8,956 nt of DNA from an uncultured Bacteroidales bacterium (GTDB taxonomy: Bacteria > Bacteroidota > Bacteroidia > Bacteroidales > Marinilabiliaceae), in assembly GCA_934725785.1 (NCBI GenBank), contig CAKVCS010000034.1:1-8956 (forward strand). Direction: 5' to 3'. The translations under genes and the position numbers were made by a program. Shown piece by piece: positions 1 to 4,926 of this stretch (positions are counted from its first letter, which is position 1; each line of letters begins with the position of its first letter). A model generated the notes under the pieces. The model made no database searches, was not told the DNA's origin, and saw nothing but the letters and a program-made list of their open reading frames with translations.

Positions 1-398
1 GTGGTGACATAGTAATAAGCCTTGCGCGAATAGGCGTTAAGGCATAAGGAGTAGGAGTCTCCGTCGAGAGACCAGTAGTCCGGCCCCTCGGCGTAGAAAA
101 GAAGCCCGCGGCTGGTGTGAACCGCCGGCAGGAGGTAGAGGTCATCGCGCAAGTCGCGCCCCGCCACGAAGCTGAGCTGCCGCCCGCCGGCCCCATAGAC
201 CCTCACCGAGGCGGGGTCAGTGAACCCCATGGAGGCGATATCCTCATTCGACAGCAGGGTCATGCCCGTCCGCGAGACGGACACCTTGTACCACCGCCCT
301 GTAGCAAGCACTGACGAGGCGACCCGCTCGACTTCCGAGAAAGCGGGGCGGGCGAGCAGGATCGCAAAGGCGAGCAGTATGAGCTTGCGCAAAGGCAT
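1..398 (-). CDS. porU: Type IX secretion system sortase PorU, N-terminal part (cut by window edge)
   Basis: This is the first 132 codons of a gene reading leftward and leaving the window without a stop. The predicted protein starts MPLRKLILLAFAILLARPAF, a typical signal peptide (basic start, hydrophobic core, likely cleavage after AFS). It is followed by SSVLATGRWYKVSVSRTGM, then SMGFTDPASVRVYGAGG, DDLYLLPAV and GLLFYAEGPDYW. That order (S-V-L-x-x-G-x-W-Y-K, a Thr-Gly pair, P-x-x-V-x-V-Y-G, D-D-L-x-x-x-P, L-x-F-Y-x-x-G-P) is what I recall from the N-terminal domain of PorU. PorU is the C25-peptidase-like outer-membrane sortase that removes the C-terminal sorting signal of type IX cargo and attaches it to A-LPS. 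The catalytic domain lies outside the window, so activity cannot be judged. It starts 46 bases after the pdxJ stop and is probably co-transcribed with it. The ATG at 396-398 is chosen because the signal peptide begins there. Confidence 0.8.
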   Translation of the reverse strand, partial: MPLRKLILLAFAILLARPAFSEVERVASSVLATGRWYKVSVSRTGMTLLSNEDIASMGFTDPASVRVYGAGGRQLSFVAGRDLRDDLYLLPAVHTSRGLLFYAEGPDYWSLDGDSYSLCLNAYSRKAYYYVT

Positions 399-444
399 GG
401 CGTCTCAGGGATAACGAGAAAGAGCGGGTCTCAGCCGAAACTCC

Positions 445-1170
445 TTATGGCCTGGCGGCCTCTGCAATCCTCTTGTAGCGGGAGACGGTCTCCTTGAGGC
501 CGAGGTAGAGCGCGTCGCATATGAGCTGATGGCCTATGGAGACCTCCATGATGAATGGTATCTTCTTGAGGAAGAACTCAAGGTTGACAAGGCTGAGGTC
601 GTGGCCGGCATTGACCTGCAGGCCGAGCCTCTTGGCCTCGAGCGCGGCCTCGACAAAAGGCGCCACGGCTGCCTCCGGGTCAGAGGCGTAGGCAGAGGCG
701 TAGGGCTCGGTGTAGAGCTCAACGCGGTCGGTGCCGGTCTTGGCGGCGTATGCGACCATCTCGGGGTCGGGGTCGATGAATATCGACGTGCGCACACCGG
801 CATCCTTGAGGCGCGAGACGATGTCTGACAGCTCGTCGAGATGGGCCTTGGTGTCCCACCCGGCGCTGCTGGTGAGGGCGTCGGGGGCGTCGGGGACGAG
901 GGTGACCTGCGTAGGCTTGACACCGAGTACGAGCTCCATGAACCGGTCCGTCGGATTACCCTCAATGTTGAACTCTGTCGACAAGACCTGCTTGAGGTTC
1001 AGCACGTCGGCGTACCTTATGTGCCTCTCGTCGGGCCTCGGGTGGACTGTGATGCCATCGGCTCCGAAGCCCTCGATATCAACGGCTGCCTTGACGACAT
1101 CGGGCGAGTTGCCTCCGCGGGCGTTGCGGATTGTGGCTATCTTGTTGATGTTTACGCTAAGTTTCGTCAT
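445..1170 (-). CDS. pdxJ: Pyridoxine 5'-phosphate synthase PdxJ
   Basis: PdxJ is the cytosolic enzyme that condenses 1-deoxy-D-xylulose 5-phosphate with 3-amino-1-hydroxyacetone 1-phosphate to give pyridoxine 5'-phosphate, the last ring-forming step of DXP-dependent vitamin B6 synthesis. The 241 residues match the usual length of this TIM-barrel family. Visible motifs are VNINKIATIRNARGG (6-20), GITVHPRPDERHIR (39-52, with H43, R45 and H50 at the active-site positions), FNIEG with E70, VELYTEPYA with E151, NAGHD with H190, and the phosphate-binding VSIGH (210-214). The Asn-Lys in NINK, where the E. coli enzyme has Asp-His, is in my recollection normal for Bacteroidota and not a defect. porU follows 46 bases downstream on the same strand; the next gene upstream is divergent. 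The ATG at 1168-1170 gives the expected N-terminus. Confidence 0.96.
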   Translation of the reverse strand: MTKLSVNINKIATIRNARGGNSPDVVKAAVDIEGFGADGITVHPRPDERHIRYADVLNLKQVLSTEFNIEGNPTDRFMELVLGVKPTQVTLVPDAPDALTSSAGWDTKAHLDELSDIVSRLKDAGVRTSIFIDPDPEMVAYAAKTGTDRVELYTEPYASAYASDPEAAVAPFVEAALEAKRLGLQVNAGHDLSLVNLEFFLKKIPFIMEVSIGHQLICDALYLGLKETVSRYKRIAEAARP

Positions 1171-1233
1171 CTGTCTTGCTGCTATCTATTGAATGTCTAT
1201 GGTCGCACAGGGAGAAAAAAAAGCTTGTAACAA

Positions 1234-1265
1234 TTTGCCCATACGCCAATAAAAAAGTATAATTG
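1234..1265 (+). promoter_or_regulatory. Bacteroidota-type promoter for the CBS/ACT gene
   Basis: TTTG at 1234-1237 is followed after exactly 20 bases by TATAATTG at 1258-1265. The Bacteroidota primary sigma factor (RpoD, ABfs) recognises about TTTG, 19-21 bases, then TAnnTTTG; here one base of the -7 element differs. Transcription would begin near 1272, leaving a leader of roughly 60 bases before the ATG at 1331. A second, poorer -7 candidate (TACGTTAT, 1302-1309) lies nearer the gene. Confidence 0.55.
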
Positions 1266-1295
1266 CGAGGCGTAAAAGCGACCTGCAACAAAGCG

Positions 1296-1328
1296 CAAAT
1301 ATACGTTATTCTTCATAAAAGAATAAAA
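1296..1328 (-). promoter_or_regulatory. Candidate promoter for pdxJ-porU
   Basis: Read leftward, 1303-1296 is TATATTTG, a perfect match to the Bacteroidota -7 consensus TAnnTTTG. The expected -33 position carries only TTTT (1328-1325, 21-base spacer), so the upstream element is weak. The resulting pdxJ leader would be about 120 bases. The element lies inside the leader transcribed from the rightward promoter at 1234-1265, so the two transcripts would overlap head to head. Confidence 0.42.
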
Positions 1329-1330
1329 TA

Positions 1331-1993
1331 ATGTTGACCTTAGACAAGGTGATGGCCGACGCGCCAGCCCTGCTGTCATCGACCGACAGCGAGGCGGGCA
1401 GGGTGGTCGTGGCCGGCAGCGGACGCGAGAGACTGCCCGTGAAAGACCCCGACGGCCGGTTCGTAGGGATGCTGTCCACCGACAGCCTCGGCGGCGACAC
1501 GTGCGGGCAAGCGGCGGAGTTGGCGGAGCCAATGATAGCGGCCGACGCGCCCACCACGCTTCTGCGCCTCTTCGCCGAGCAGGAATCGGACACCGTGGCC
1601 GTCGTAGACAACAAGCGCAAGCTCTTAGGCATAGCCGACAGACTGCTGACCCTGAAGGCCATGGCCCTGCTGACCGGGGCGGCGGCGCCGGGGTGCACAT
1701 TAGCGGTGGAGACGCGCAGGACGGACTACGAGGCGGGGCGGATAGCCTCGATCGCGGAGATGAGCGGGGCCTGCGTCGTAAGCCTCCTGACGGAGGGCGA
1801 CGGTGACAGGGTGAGAGCCTACGTGAAGATAGCGCAGGAGAACCCGTACCCTGTCGTGGAAGCCCTTGAGAGACACGGTTACGCCCCGGCCGTGCTCACG
1901 GCGAGCTACGACATGCCCAAGGAGGAGGACGAGATGAGGCGCAACTACGACGCCCTCATGGACTACCTGCGGATTGGCCAGAAAGAGATATAA
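1331..1993 (+). CDS. CBS-domain protein with C-terminal ACT-like domain (AcuB-like)
   Basis: The 220-residue soluble protein has two CBS-like halves at about 1-55 and 60-115 (for example LPVKDPDGRFVGMLSTDSL and DTVAVVDNKRKLLGIADRL, a strand-turn-strand-helix pattern). A C-terminal region at about 120-195 carries an alternating strand/helix pattern compatible with an ACT-like fold. The tail MRRNYDALMDYLRI matches my recollection of the 'R-x-x-x-L-M-x-Y-L-x-I' end of a widespread Bacteroidota CBS protein. CBS pairs usually bind adenine nucleotides, but no ligand or target can be read from the sequence. The first CBS unit is degenerate and rich in Asp and Ser. The next gene begins 20 bases after its stop, so both are probably one transcript. 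The ATG at 1331 is the first in-frame start and is preceded by an AT-rich, Shine-Dalgarno-poor leader, as usual in this phylum. Confidence 0.8.
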   Translation: MLTLDKVMADAPALLSSTDSEAGRVVVAGSGRERLPVKDPDGRFVGMLSTDSLGGDTCGQAAELAEPMIAADAPTTLLRLFAEQESDTVAVVDNKRKLLGIADRLLTLKAMALLTGAAAPGCTLAVETRRTDYEAGRIASIAEMSGACVVSLLTEGDGDRVRAYVKIAQENPYPVVEALERHGYAPAVLTASYDMPKEEDEMRRNYDALMDYLRIGQKEI

Positions 1994-2013
1994 CAGAACA
2001 CAAATGAGAGACA

Positions 2014-2412
2014 ATGCGTAAGATAGGATGCATAGCGGGACTGGTGGTCGTCTTGATCATGGCCGGCTTCATAGGCTTCAAGTATTACTGGGTGTTTGGA
2101 GACGGCGTGAAGGCCGGCGAGCTGAACTACATAACGCACAAGGGCTACTTGTTCAAGACGTATGAGGGCAAGCTGATCCAGTCGGGCTTCCGCGGGGCCA
2201 ACCGCACTAACGAGAATATGGGCGTCTACTCCAACGACTTCATGTTCTCGGTTGAGAAGAAAGAGGTGGCGGACTCGCTGATGCGCTGCTCGGGCAAGTT
2301 GCTGGAGCTGCACTACAAGGAGTACAAAGGCGCGCTGCCGTGGCGCGGGGTGAGCGTCTACGTCGTCGACAGCATAATATCGGTGTCGCCCGCGCGGGGG
2401 CTGCCGGACTGA
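2014..2412 (+). CDS. Conserved Bacteroidota single-pass membrane protein, function unknown
   Basis: This is a 132-residue protein with one N-terminal membrane segment (about residues 4-24, IGCIAGLVVVLIMAGFIGF). A small, mostly polar domain of about 105 residues follows, presumably facing the periplasm. Recognisable stretches are GVKAGELNYITHKGYLFKTY (31-50), EGKLIQSGF, NDFMFSV, LELHYKEYKGALPWRG and YVVDSI. I recall small Bacteroidota proteins with this pattern (V-x-A-G-E-L, K-G-x-x-F-K-T-Y-E-G, W-R-G) being labelled '6-phosphogluconate dehydrogenase' in some genomes. Nothing here supports that label: there is no Rossmann motif and the protein is far too short. Cys6 is too near the N-terminus to be a convincing lipobox. 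The gene lies 20 bases after the CBS/ACT gene and is probably co-transcribed with it. Confidence 0.75.
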   Translation: MRKIGCIAGLVVVLIMAGFIGFKYYWVFGDGVKAGELNYITHKGYLFKTYEGKLIQSGFRGANRTNENMGVYSNDFMFSVEKKEVADSLMRCSGKLLELHYKEYKGALPWRGVSVYVVDSIISVSPARGLPD

Positions 2413-2556
2413 CCCCAACAGCGGTGTCGCGATTGGCGGCGAGCGAGGTTAATAGAGGAAATCTTAGTAAATTCGCGCAAAGCATGCCGCGAGAGGCGGA
2501 CAGACGCCCCCCTCACAGCGGCGGAGTATTGATAACAGACAGATCCCGATAAACAC
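2413..2556 (+). promoter_or_regulatory. Intergenic leader before fabG; weak promoter candidate only
   Basis: The 144 bases before fabG should hold a promoter if the acyl-chain genes form their own unit. The best -7 candidate is TAAATTCG at 2468-2475 (one mismatch to TAnnTTTG), but no clear TTTG sits 19-21 bases upstream. No strong terminator for the preceding gene was found. The fabG ATG at 2557 has no Shine-Dalgarno sequence. Confidence 0.2.
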
Positions 2557-3282
2557 ATGTACGCACTGGTAACAGGCGGCAGCCGCGGCCTCGGCCGAGC
2601 TGTCAGCGTGGCTCTCGCGAAAGAGGGCTACACCATAATAATAAACTACCGCAAGGGACAGGCCGAGGCGGAAGAGACCTTGGCCAAGGTGCGCGAGGCC
2701 GGCTCGGACGGCGAGCTTCTGCCGTTTGACGTGGCCAACCGCGAAGAGGCCTCGAAAGCCATCGAGGGATGGCAAGCGGCGCACCCCGGCGAGTATATAG
2801 CCGTGGTGGTGAACAACGCCGGCATCCGCCGCGACAACCTGATGGTCTTCATGCCATACGAGGACTGGAGCCAGGTTCTGCGCATCACCCTCGACGGATT
2901 CTACAACGTGACCCAGCCTCTGCTCCAGCCCATGCTCGTTAAGAAGTGGGGGCGCATAGTCAACATGGTGTCGCTTAGCGGCCTCAAGGGACTCCCCGGC
3001 CAGACCAACTACTCGGCCTCGAAGGGCGGACTGATGGCCGCCACCAAGGCCCTGGCCCAGGAGGTGGCACGCAAAGGCGTGACCGTGAACGCTGTAGCCC
3101 CCGGCTTCATCCACTCGGACATGACAAAGGATCTTGACGAGGCGAGCCTCAAAAAGACCATACCGGCTAACCGCTTCGGCGAGCCCGAGGAGGTGGCAGA
3201 CCTCGTAGCGTTCCTCGCATCGGACAAGGCAAGCTACATAACGGGCGAGGTCATATCCATCAACGGTGGCCTCTACACATAG
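2557..3282 (+). CDS. fabG: 3-oxoacyl-ACP reductase FabG-type (aryl-polyene/flexirubin-like variant)
   Basis: A 241-residue short-chain dehydrogenase/reductase of the FabG type, which reduces 3-oxoacyl-ACP to 3-hydroxyacyl-ACP with NADPH. The nucleotide-binding TGGSRGLG is at 6-13, NNAG at 86-89, and the catalytic set is S139, Y152 and K156 (YSASK). ITGEVISINGG near the C-terminus is the usual FabG ending. All catalytic residues are present, so the enzyme should be active. The N-terminus MYALVTGGSRGLGRAV and the blocks NNAGIRRDNLM and SLSGLKGLPGQTNYSASKGG resemble, in my recollection, the reductases of aryl-polyene and flexirubin clusters more than the housekeeping FabG. An acyl carrier protein and a dehydratase follow at once, which supports a dedicated acyl-chain role. 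ATA ATA ATA encodes Ile27-29. The start at 2557 places the Rossmann glycine motif at the normal distance. Confidence 0.93.
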   Translation: MYALVTGGSRGLGRAVSVALAKEGYTIIINYRKGQAEAEETLAKVREAGSDGELLPFDVANREEASKAIEGWQAAHPGEYIAVVVNNAGIRRDNLMVFMPYEDWSQVLRITLDGFYNVTQPLLQPMLVKKWGRIVNMVSLSGLKGLPGQTNYSASKGGLMAATKALAQEVARKGVTVNAVAPGFIHSDMTKDLDEASLKKTIPANRFGEPEEVADLVAFLASDKASYITGEVISINGGLYT

Positions 3283-3306
3283 GCGTTAGCCGTGAAGGCG
3301 GGAAGT

Positions 3307-3324
3307 TTTTTTGATGGCAAAAAA
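3307..3324. repeat. Small perfect inverted repeat at the start of the acyl carrier gene
   Basis: TTTTTTG (3307-3313), loop ATGG, CAAAAAA (3318-3324): a perfect 7-bp stem with a 4-base loop made almost wholly of A-T pairs. It lies between fabG and the carrier gene, whose assigned start is only nine bases downstream. Such homopolymer runs are slippage-prone in replication, transcription and sequencing. The stem is too weak to be a convincing terminator. Confidence 0.5.
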
Positions 3325-3332
3325 GGAAAGTT

Positions 3333-3572
3333 TTGGACACTGGCGAAATAGAGCTGCGATTGCGCACCGAACTGAACAGGGAGTTCGAGATTGACGAGAA
3401 CCTAATCCGGCACGATGCGCATATTATGGACACGTTGGGGCTTGACAGCCTCGACATGGTGGACCTCGTGGTGCTAATAGACCAGTCTTTCGGAATAAAG
3501 CTGACGAAGGAGGAGGTCGTAGGGGCGGACACTTTCGGCAAACTCGTAGACCTCATAAGCTCCAAGTCATAG
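3333..3572 (+). CDS. Acyl carrier protein (TTG start)
   Basis: A 79-residue acidic four-helix carrier with the phosphopantetheine attachment motif LGLDSLDMVDL; Ser39 would carry the prosthetic group. It holds acyl intermediates while the neighbouring reductase and dehydratase act on them. EFEIDENLI, HDAHIMDTLGLDSLD and FGIKLTKEEV follow the carrier pattern and look closer to specialised carriers of polyene-type clusters than to housekeeping AcpP, which typically has a GADSLD motif. The start is unusual. An in-frame TGA at 3312-3314 bounds the frame and the only start-like codon before the conserved part is TTG at 3333, with AAGGAAAG just upstream. An ATG at 3314 lies in another frame; removing one A from the A6 run (3319-3324) would bring it in frame and add six residues. 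Either a real TTG start or an indel is possible. fabG ends 50 bases upstream. Confidence 0.88.
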   Translation: MDTGEIELRLRTELNREFEIDENLIRHDAHIMDTLGLDSLDMVDLVVLIDQSFGIKLTKEEVVGADTFGKLVDLISSKS

Positions 3573-3623
3573 CCCGCCAGCGAAACCGCACATCCGCGCG
3601 GGGCACAAAAGCGGGGACAAAGC

Positions 3624-3669
3624 AGCCACGCCGCGGATTGGATCCGCGCGCGTGGCTCTCTTATCTTAT
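3624..3669 (+). terminator. Strong hairpin with loose T-rich tail between carrier and dehydratase
   Basis: AGCCACGCCGCGGAT (3624-3638), loop TGG, then ATCCGCGCGCGTGGCT (3642-3657): a 15-bp GC-rich stem with a single bulged base in the right arm. CTCTTATCTTAT follows on the + strand. The stem is strong but the T tract is interrupted, so it may be a partial terminator or an mRNA-stability element that lowers expression of the dehydratase relative to the reductase and carrier. No clear promoter separates it from the dehydratase at 3694. Confidence 0.55.
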
Positions 3670-3693
3670 AAAAGCAACACAAGTTAAAAGGAA

Positions 3694-4122
3694 ATGCTAC
3701 TCAACGGCAAAGACGAGATATGCGGATACATTCCGCAACGCGAGCCCATCATAATGGTCGACAAGCTCTACTCATTCTCCGACGACGAGTCGGAGACAGG
3801 GCTCACTGTCGACGAGAAGAGCATATTCGTAGAGAACGGCCACCTGATGGACGGAGCCCTGATTGAGCACACGGCTCAGAGCGGCGCCCTCCACATTGGC
3901 TATGACTACATCAGCCGCGGCCTGAAGGTCCCGATAGGCCTCATCGGCTCCATAAACAAATATGAGATAAAGCGTCTGCCCAAGACAGGCGAGGAGCTGA
4001 AGACGACCATCAAGATGGAGGCGCGCATAGGCGAGGTCTCGCTTGTCGGGATAACCGTGCGCGTGGGTGACGAGGTCATCGCGCAAGGCAAAATGAAAGT
4101 TGCCACCCCGGGGCAGAGTTAG
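3694..4122 (+). CDS. Hotdog-fold 3-hydroxyacyl-ACP dehydratase-like protein
   Basis: A 142-residue protein of the FabA/FabZ-like hotdog family, in the form found in aryl-polyene-type clusters. IPQREPIIMVDKLYSF at 13-28 corresponds to the FabZ start 'P-H-R-x-P-x-x-x-V-D'. FVENGHLMDGALIEHTAQSG (45-64) corresponds to the catalytic helix region, with H50 and E58 as likely catalytic residues. Compared with FabZ the His-to-Glu spacing is about six residues shorter and the FPGxPxxPG loop is missing; I recall the same shortening in polyene-cluster dehydratases. It probably dehydrates a 3-hydroxyacyl chain carried by the upstream acyl carrier protein. A thioesterase role is the main alternative, since hotdog proteins are hard to separate by sequence. 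AAAAGGAA precedes the ATG at 3694. A strong hairpin lies between it and the carrier gene. Confidence 0.8.
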   Translation: MLLNGKDEICGYIPQREPIIMVDKLYSFSDDESETGLTVDEKSIFVENGHLMDGALIEHTAQSGALHIGYDYISRGLKVPIGLIGSINKYEIKRLPKTGEELKTTIKMEARIGEVSLVGITVRVGDEVIAQGKMKVATPGQS

Positions 4123-4141
4123 CCATGAGAGAGACCCGACA

Positions 4142-4831
4142 ATGAGCGAAGTCAACAGCATAGAGACCGCCGCGATGGTGGAAGCGCGCGGCGTGACGAA
4201 GAGATTTGGCGACCTGGAGGTGCTCAAGGGCATAGACTTGCGCATAGACAGGGGCGAGGTTGTGGCTATAACGGGCGCCAGCGGCGCCGGCAAGACGACC
4301 CTGCTCCAGATTCTGGGCACTCTGGATCGGCCTACGTCGGGCTCTGTCATAATAGACGGCACGGACGTGTCTGAACTGAGCGGCAAGCCCCTGGCCCACT
4401 TCCGGAACAGGAAGATAGGCTTCGTGTTCCAATTCCACCAGCTGCTGCCGGAGTTCACCGCCCTGGAGAACGTCATGATGCCGGCCCTCATTGGCGGCTC
4501 GGCTCGCCGCGAGGCGGAGGCCAAGGCCACCGAGCTGCTCGACTTCCTGAACCTCGGTCACAGGGCGGGCCACAAGCCCAGCGAGATGAGCGGAGGCGAG
4601 AAACAACGCGCGGCGATAGCTCGGGCTCTTGTCAACAGCCCGTCTGTGGTCTTCGCCGACGAGCCCTCGGGGAACCTCGACTCGCACAACGCGGACGAGC
4701 TGCAGAGCCTCTTCTTCTCGCTGCGGGAGAAATATGGCCAGACGTTCGCCATCGTGACGCACGACATGCGCCTGGCGGGGACATGCGACAGGATGATAAT
4801 GATGAAGGACGGCCTCATATCGCAAGAATAG
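4142..4831 (+). CDS. lolD: LolD-like ABC transporter ATPase
   Basis: A 229-residue ATPase of the LolD/MacB/FtsE group. Walker A GASGAGKTT is at 45-53, Q-loop Q97 in VFQFHQLLPEFTALENVMMP, signature MSGGEKQR at 149-156, Walker B VVFADEP at 169-175, and H-loop H207 in VTHD. All ATPase motifs are intact. FQFHQLLPEFTALENV is typical of LolD, which powers release of outer-membrane lipoproteins from the inner membrane to LolA. The matching LolC/E-type permease is not in this window, so the true partner is unknown and a MacB-like or other export role stays possible. The frame is open further upstream, but ATG 4142 is preferred; ATG 4175 (218 residues, MVEARGVTKRFG) is equally plausible from family length. 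It follows the dehydratase by 19 bases. Confidence 0.87.
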   Translation: MSEVNSIETAAMVEARGVTKRFGDLEVLKGIDLRIDRGEVVAITGASGAGKTTLLQILGTLDRPTSGSVIIDGTDVSELSGKPLAHFRNRKIGFVFQFHQLLPEFTALENVMMPALIGGSARREAEAKATELLDFLNLGHRAGHKPSEMSGGEKQRAAIARALVNSPSVVFADEPSGNLDSHNADELQSLFFSLREKYGQTFAIVTHDMRLAGTCDRMIMMKDGLISQE

Positions 4832-4887
4832 GGCCACCGCGAGGACAAAGCAACGGACTCCCGGCCCCGCACCGCAAGACAACGGAA

Positions 4888-4926
4888 GTGAACGCGGCGC
4901 CCGTGGTGGGACCGTACTCTCAGAAA
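4888..4926 (+). pseudogene. Possible RidA N-terminal remnant in frame with the TIGR02757 gene
   Basis: Codons 4888-4926, in the same frame as the next gene, read VNAAPVVGPYSQK. A-P-x-x-G-P-Y-S-Q is the signature near the N-terminus of RidA/YjgF imine deaminases (typically T-x-x-A-P-x-A-I-G-P-Y-S-Q-A). Nothing after GPYSQK resembles the remaining ~110 residues of RidA; the sequence passes straight into the start of the TIGR02757 protein. It could be the scar of a ridA deletion, an N-terminal extension translated from GTG 4888, or chance. Confidence 0.3.

Noticed and set aside
117..414. Two rightward frames in the first 420 bases
   Set aside because: They are antisense to the porU start, which has a signal peptide and family motifs.
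1171..1295. Alternative leftward -7 element TACTTTTT (1259-1252) for pdxJ
   Set aside because: No TTTG-like element lies 19-21 bases upstream, and the match arises from an A run.
2014..2090. Lipoprotein signal in the 132-residue protein (Cys6)
   Set aside because: The cysteine precedes the hydrophobic stretch instead of following it, so it does not form a lipobox.
2340..2552. Rightward frame spanning the end of the 132-residue gene and the gap before fabG
   Set aside because: It overlaps a better-supported gene, has no recognisable domain and shows random GC-rich composition.
3573..3693. Promoter for the dehydratase (TATCTTAT, 3662-3669)
   Set aside because: It matches only part of TAnnTTTG and the -33 region falls inside the hairpin stem.
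4076..4882. 268-codon leftward open frame antisense to lolD
   Set aside because: Shadow of the lolD coding frame; composition is biased and no motif is recognisable.
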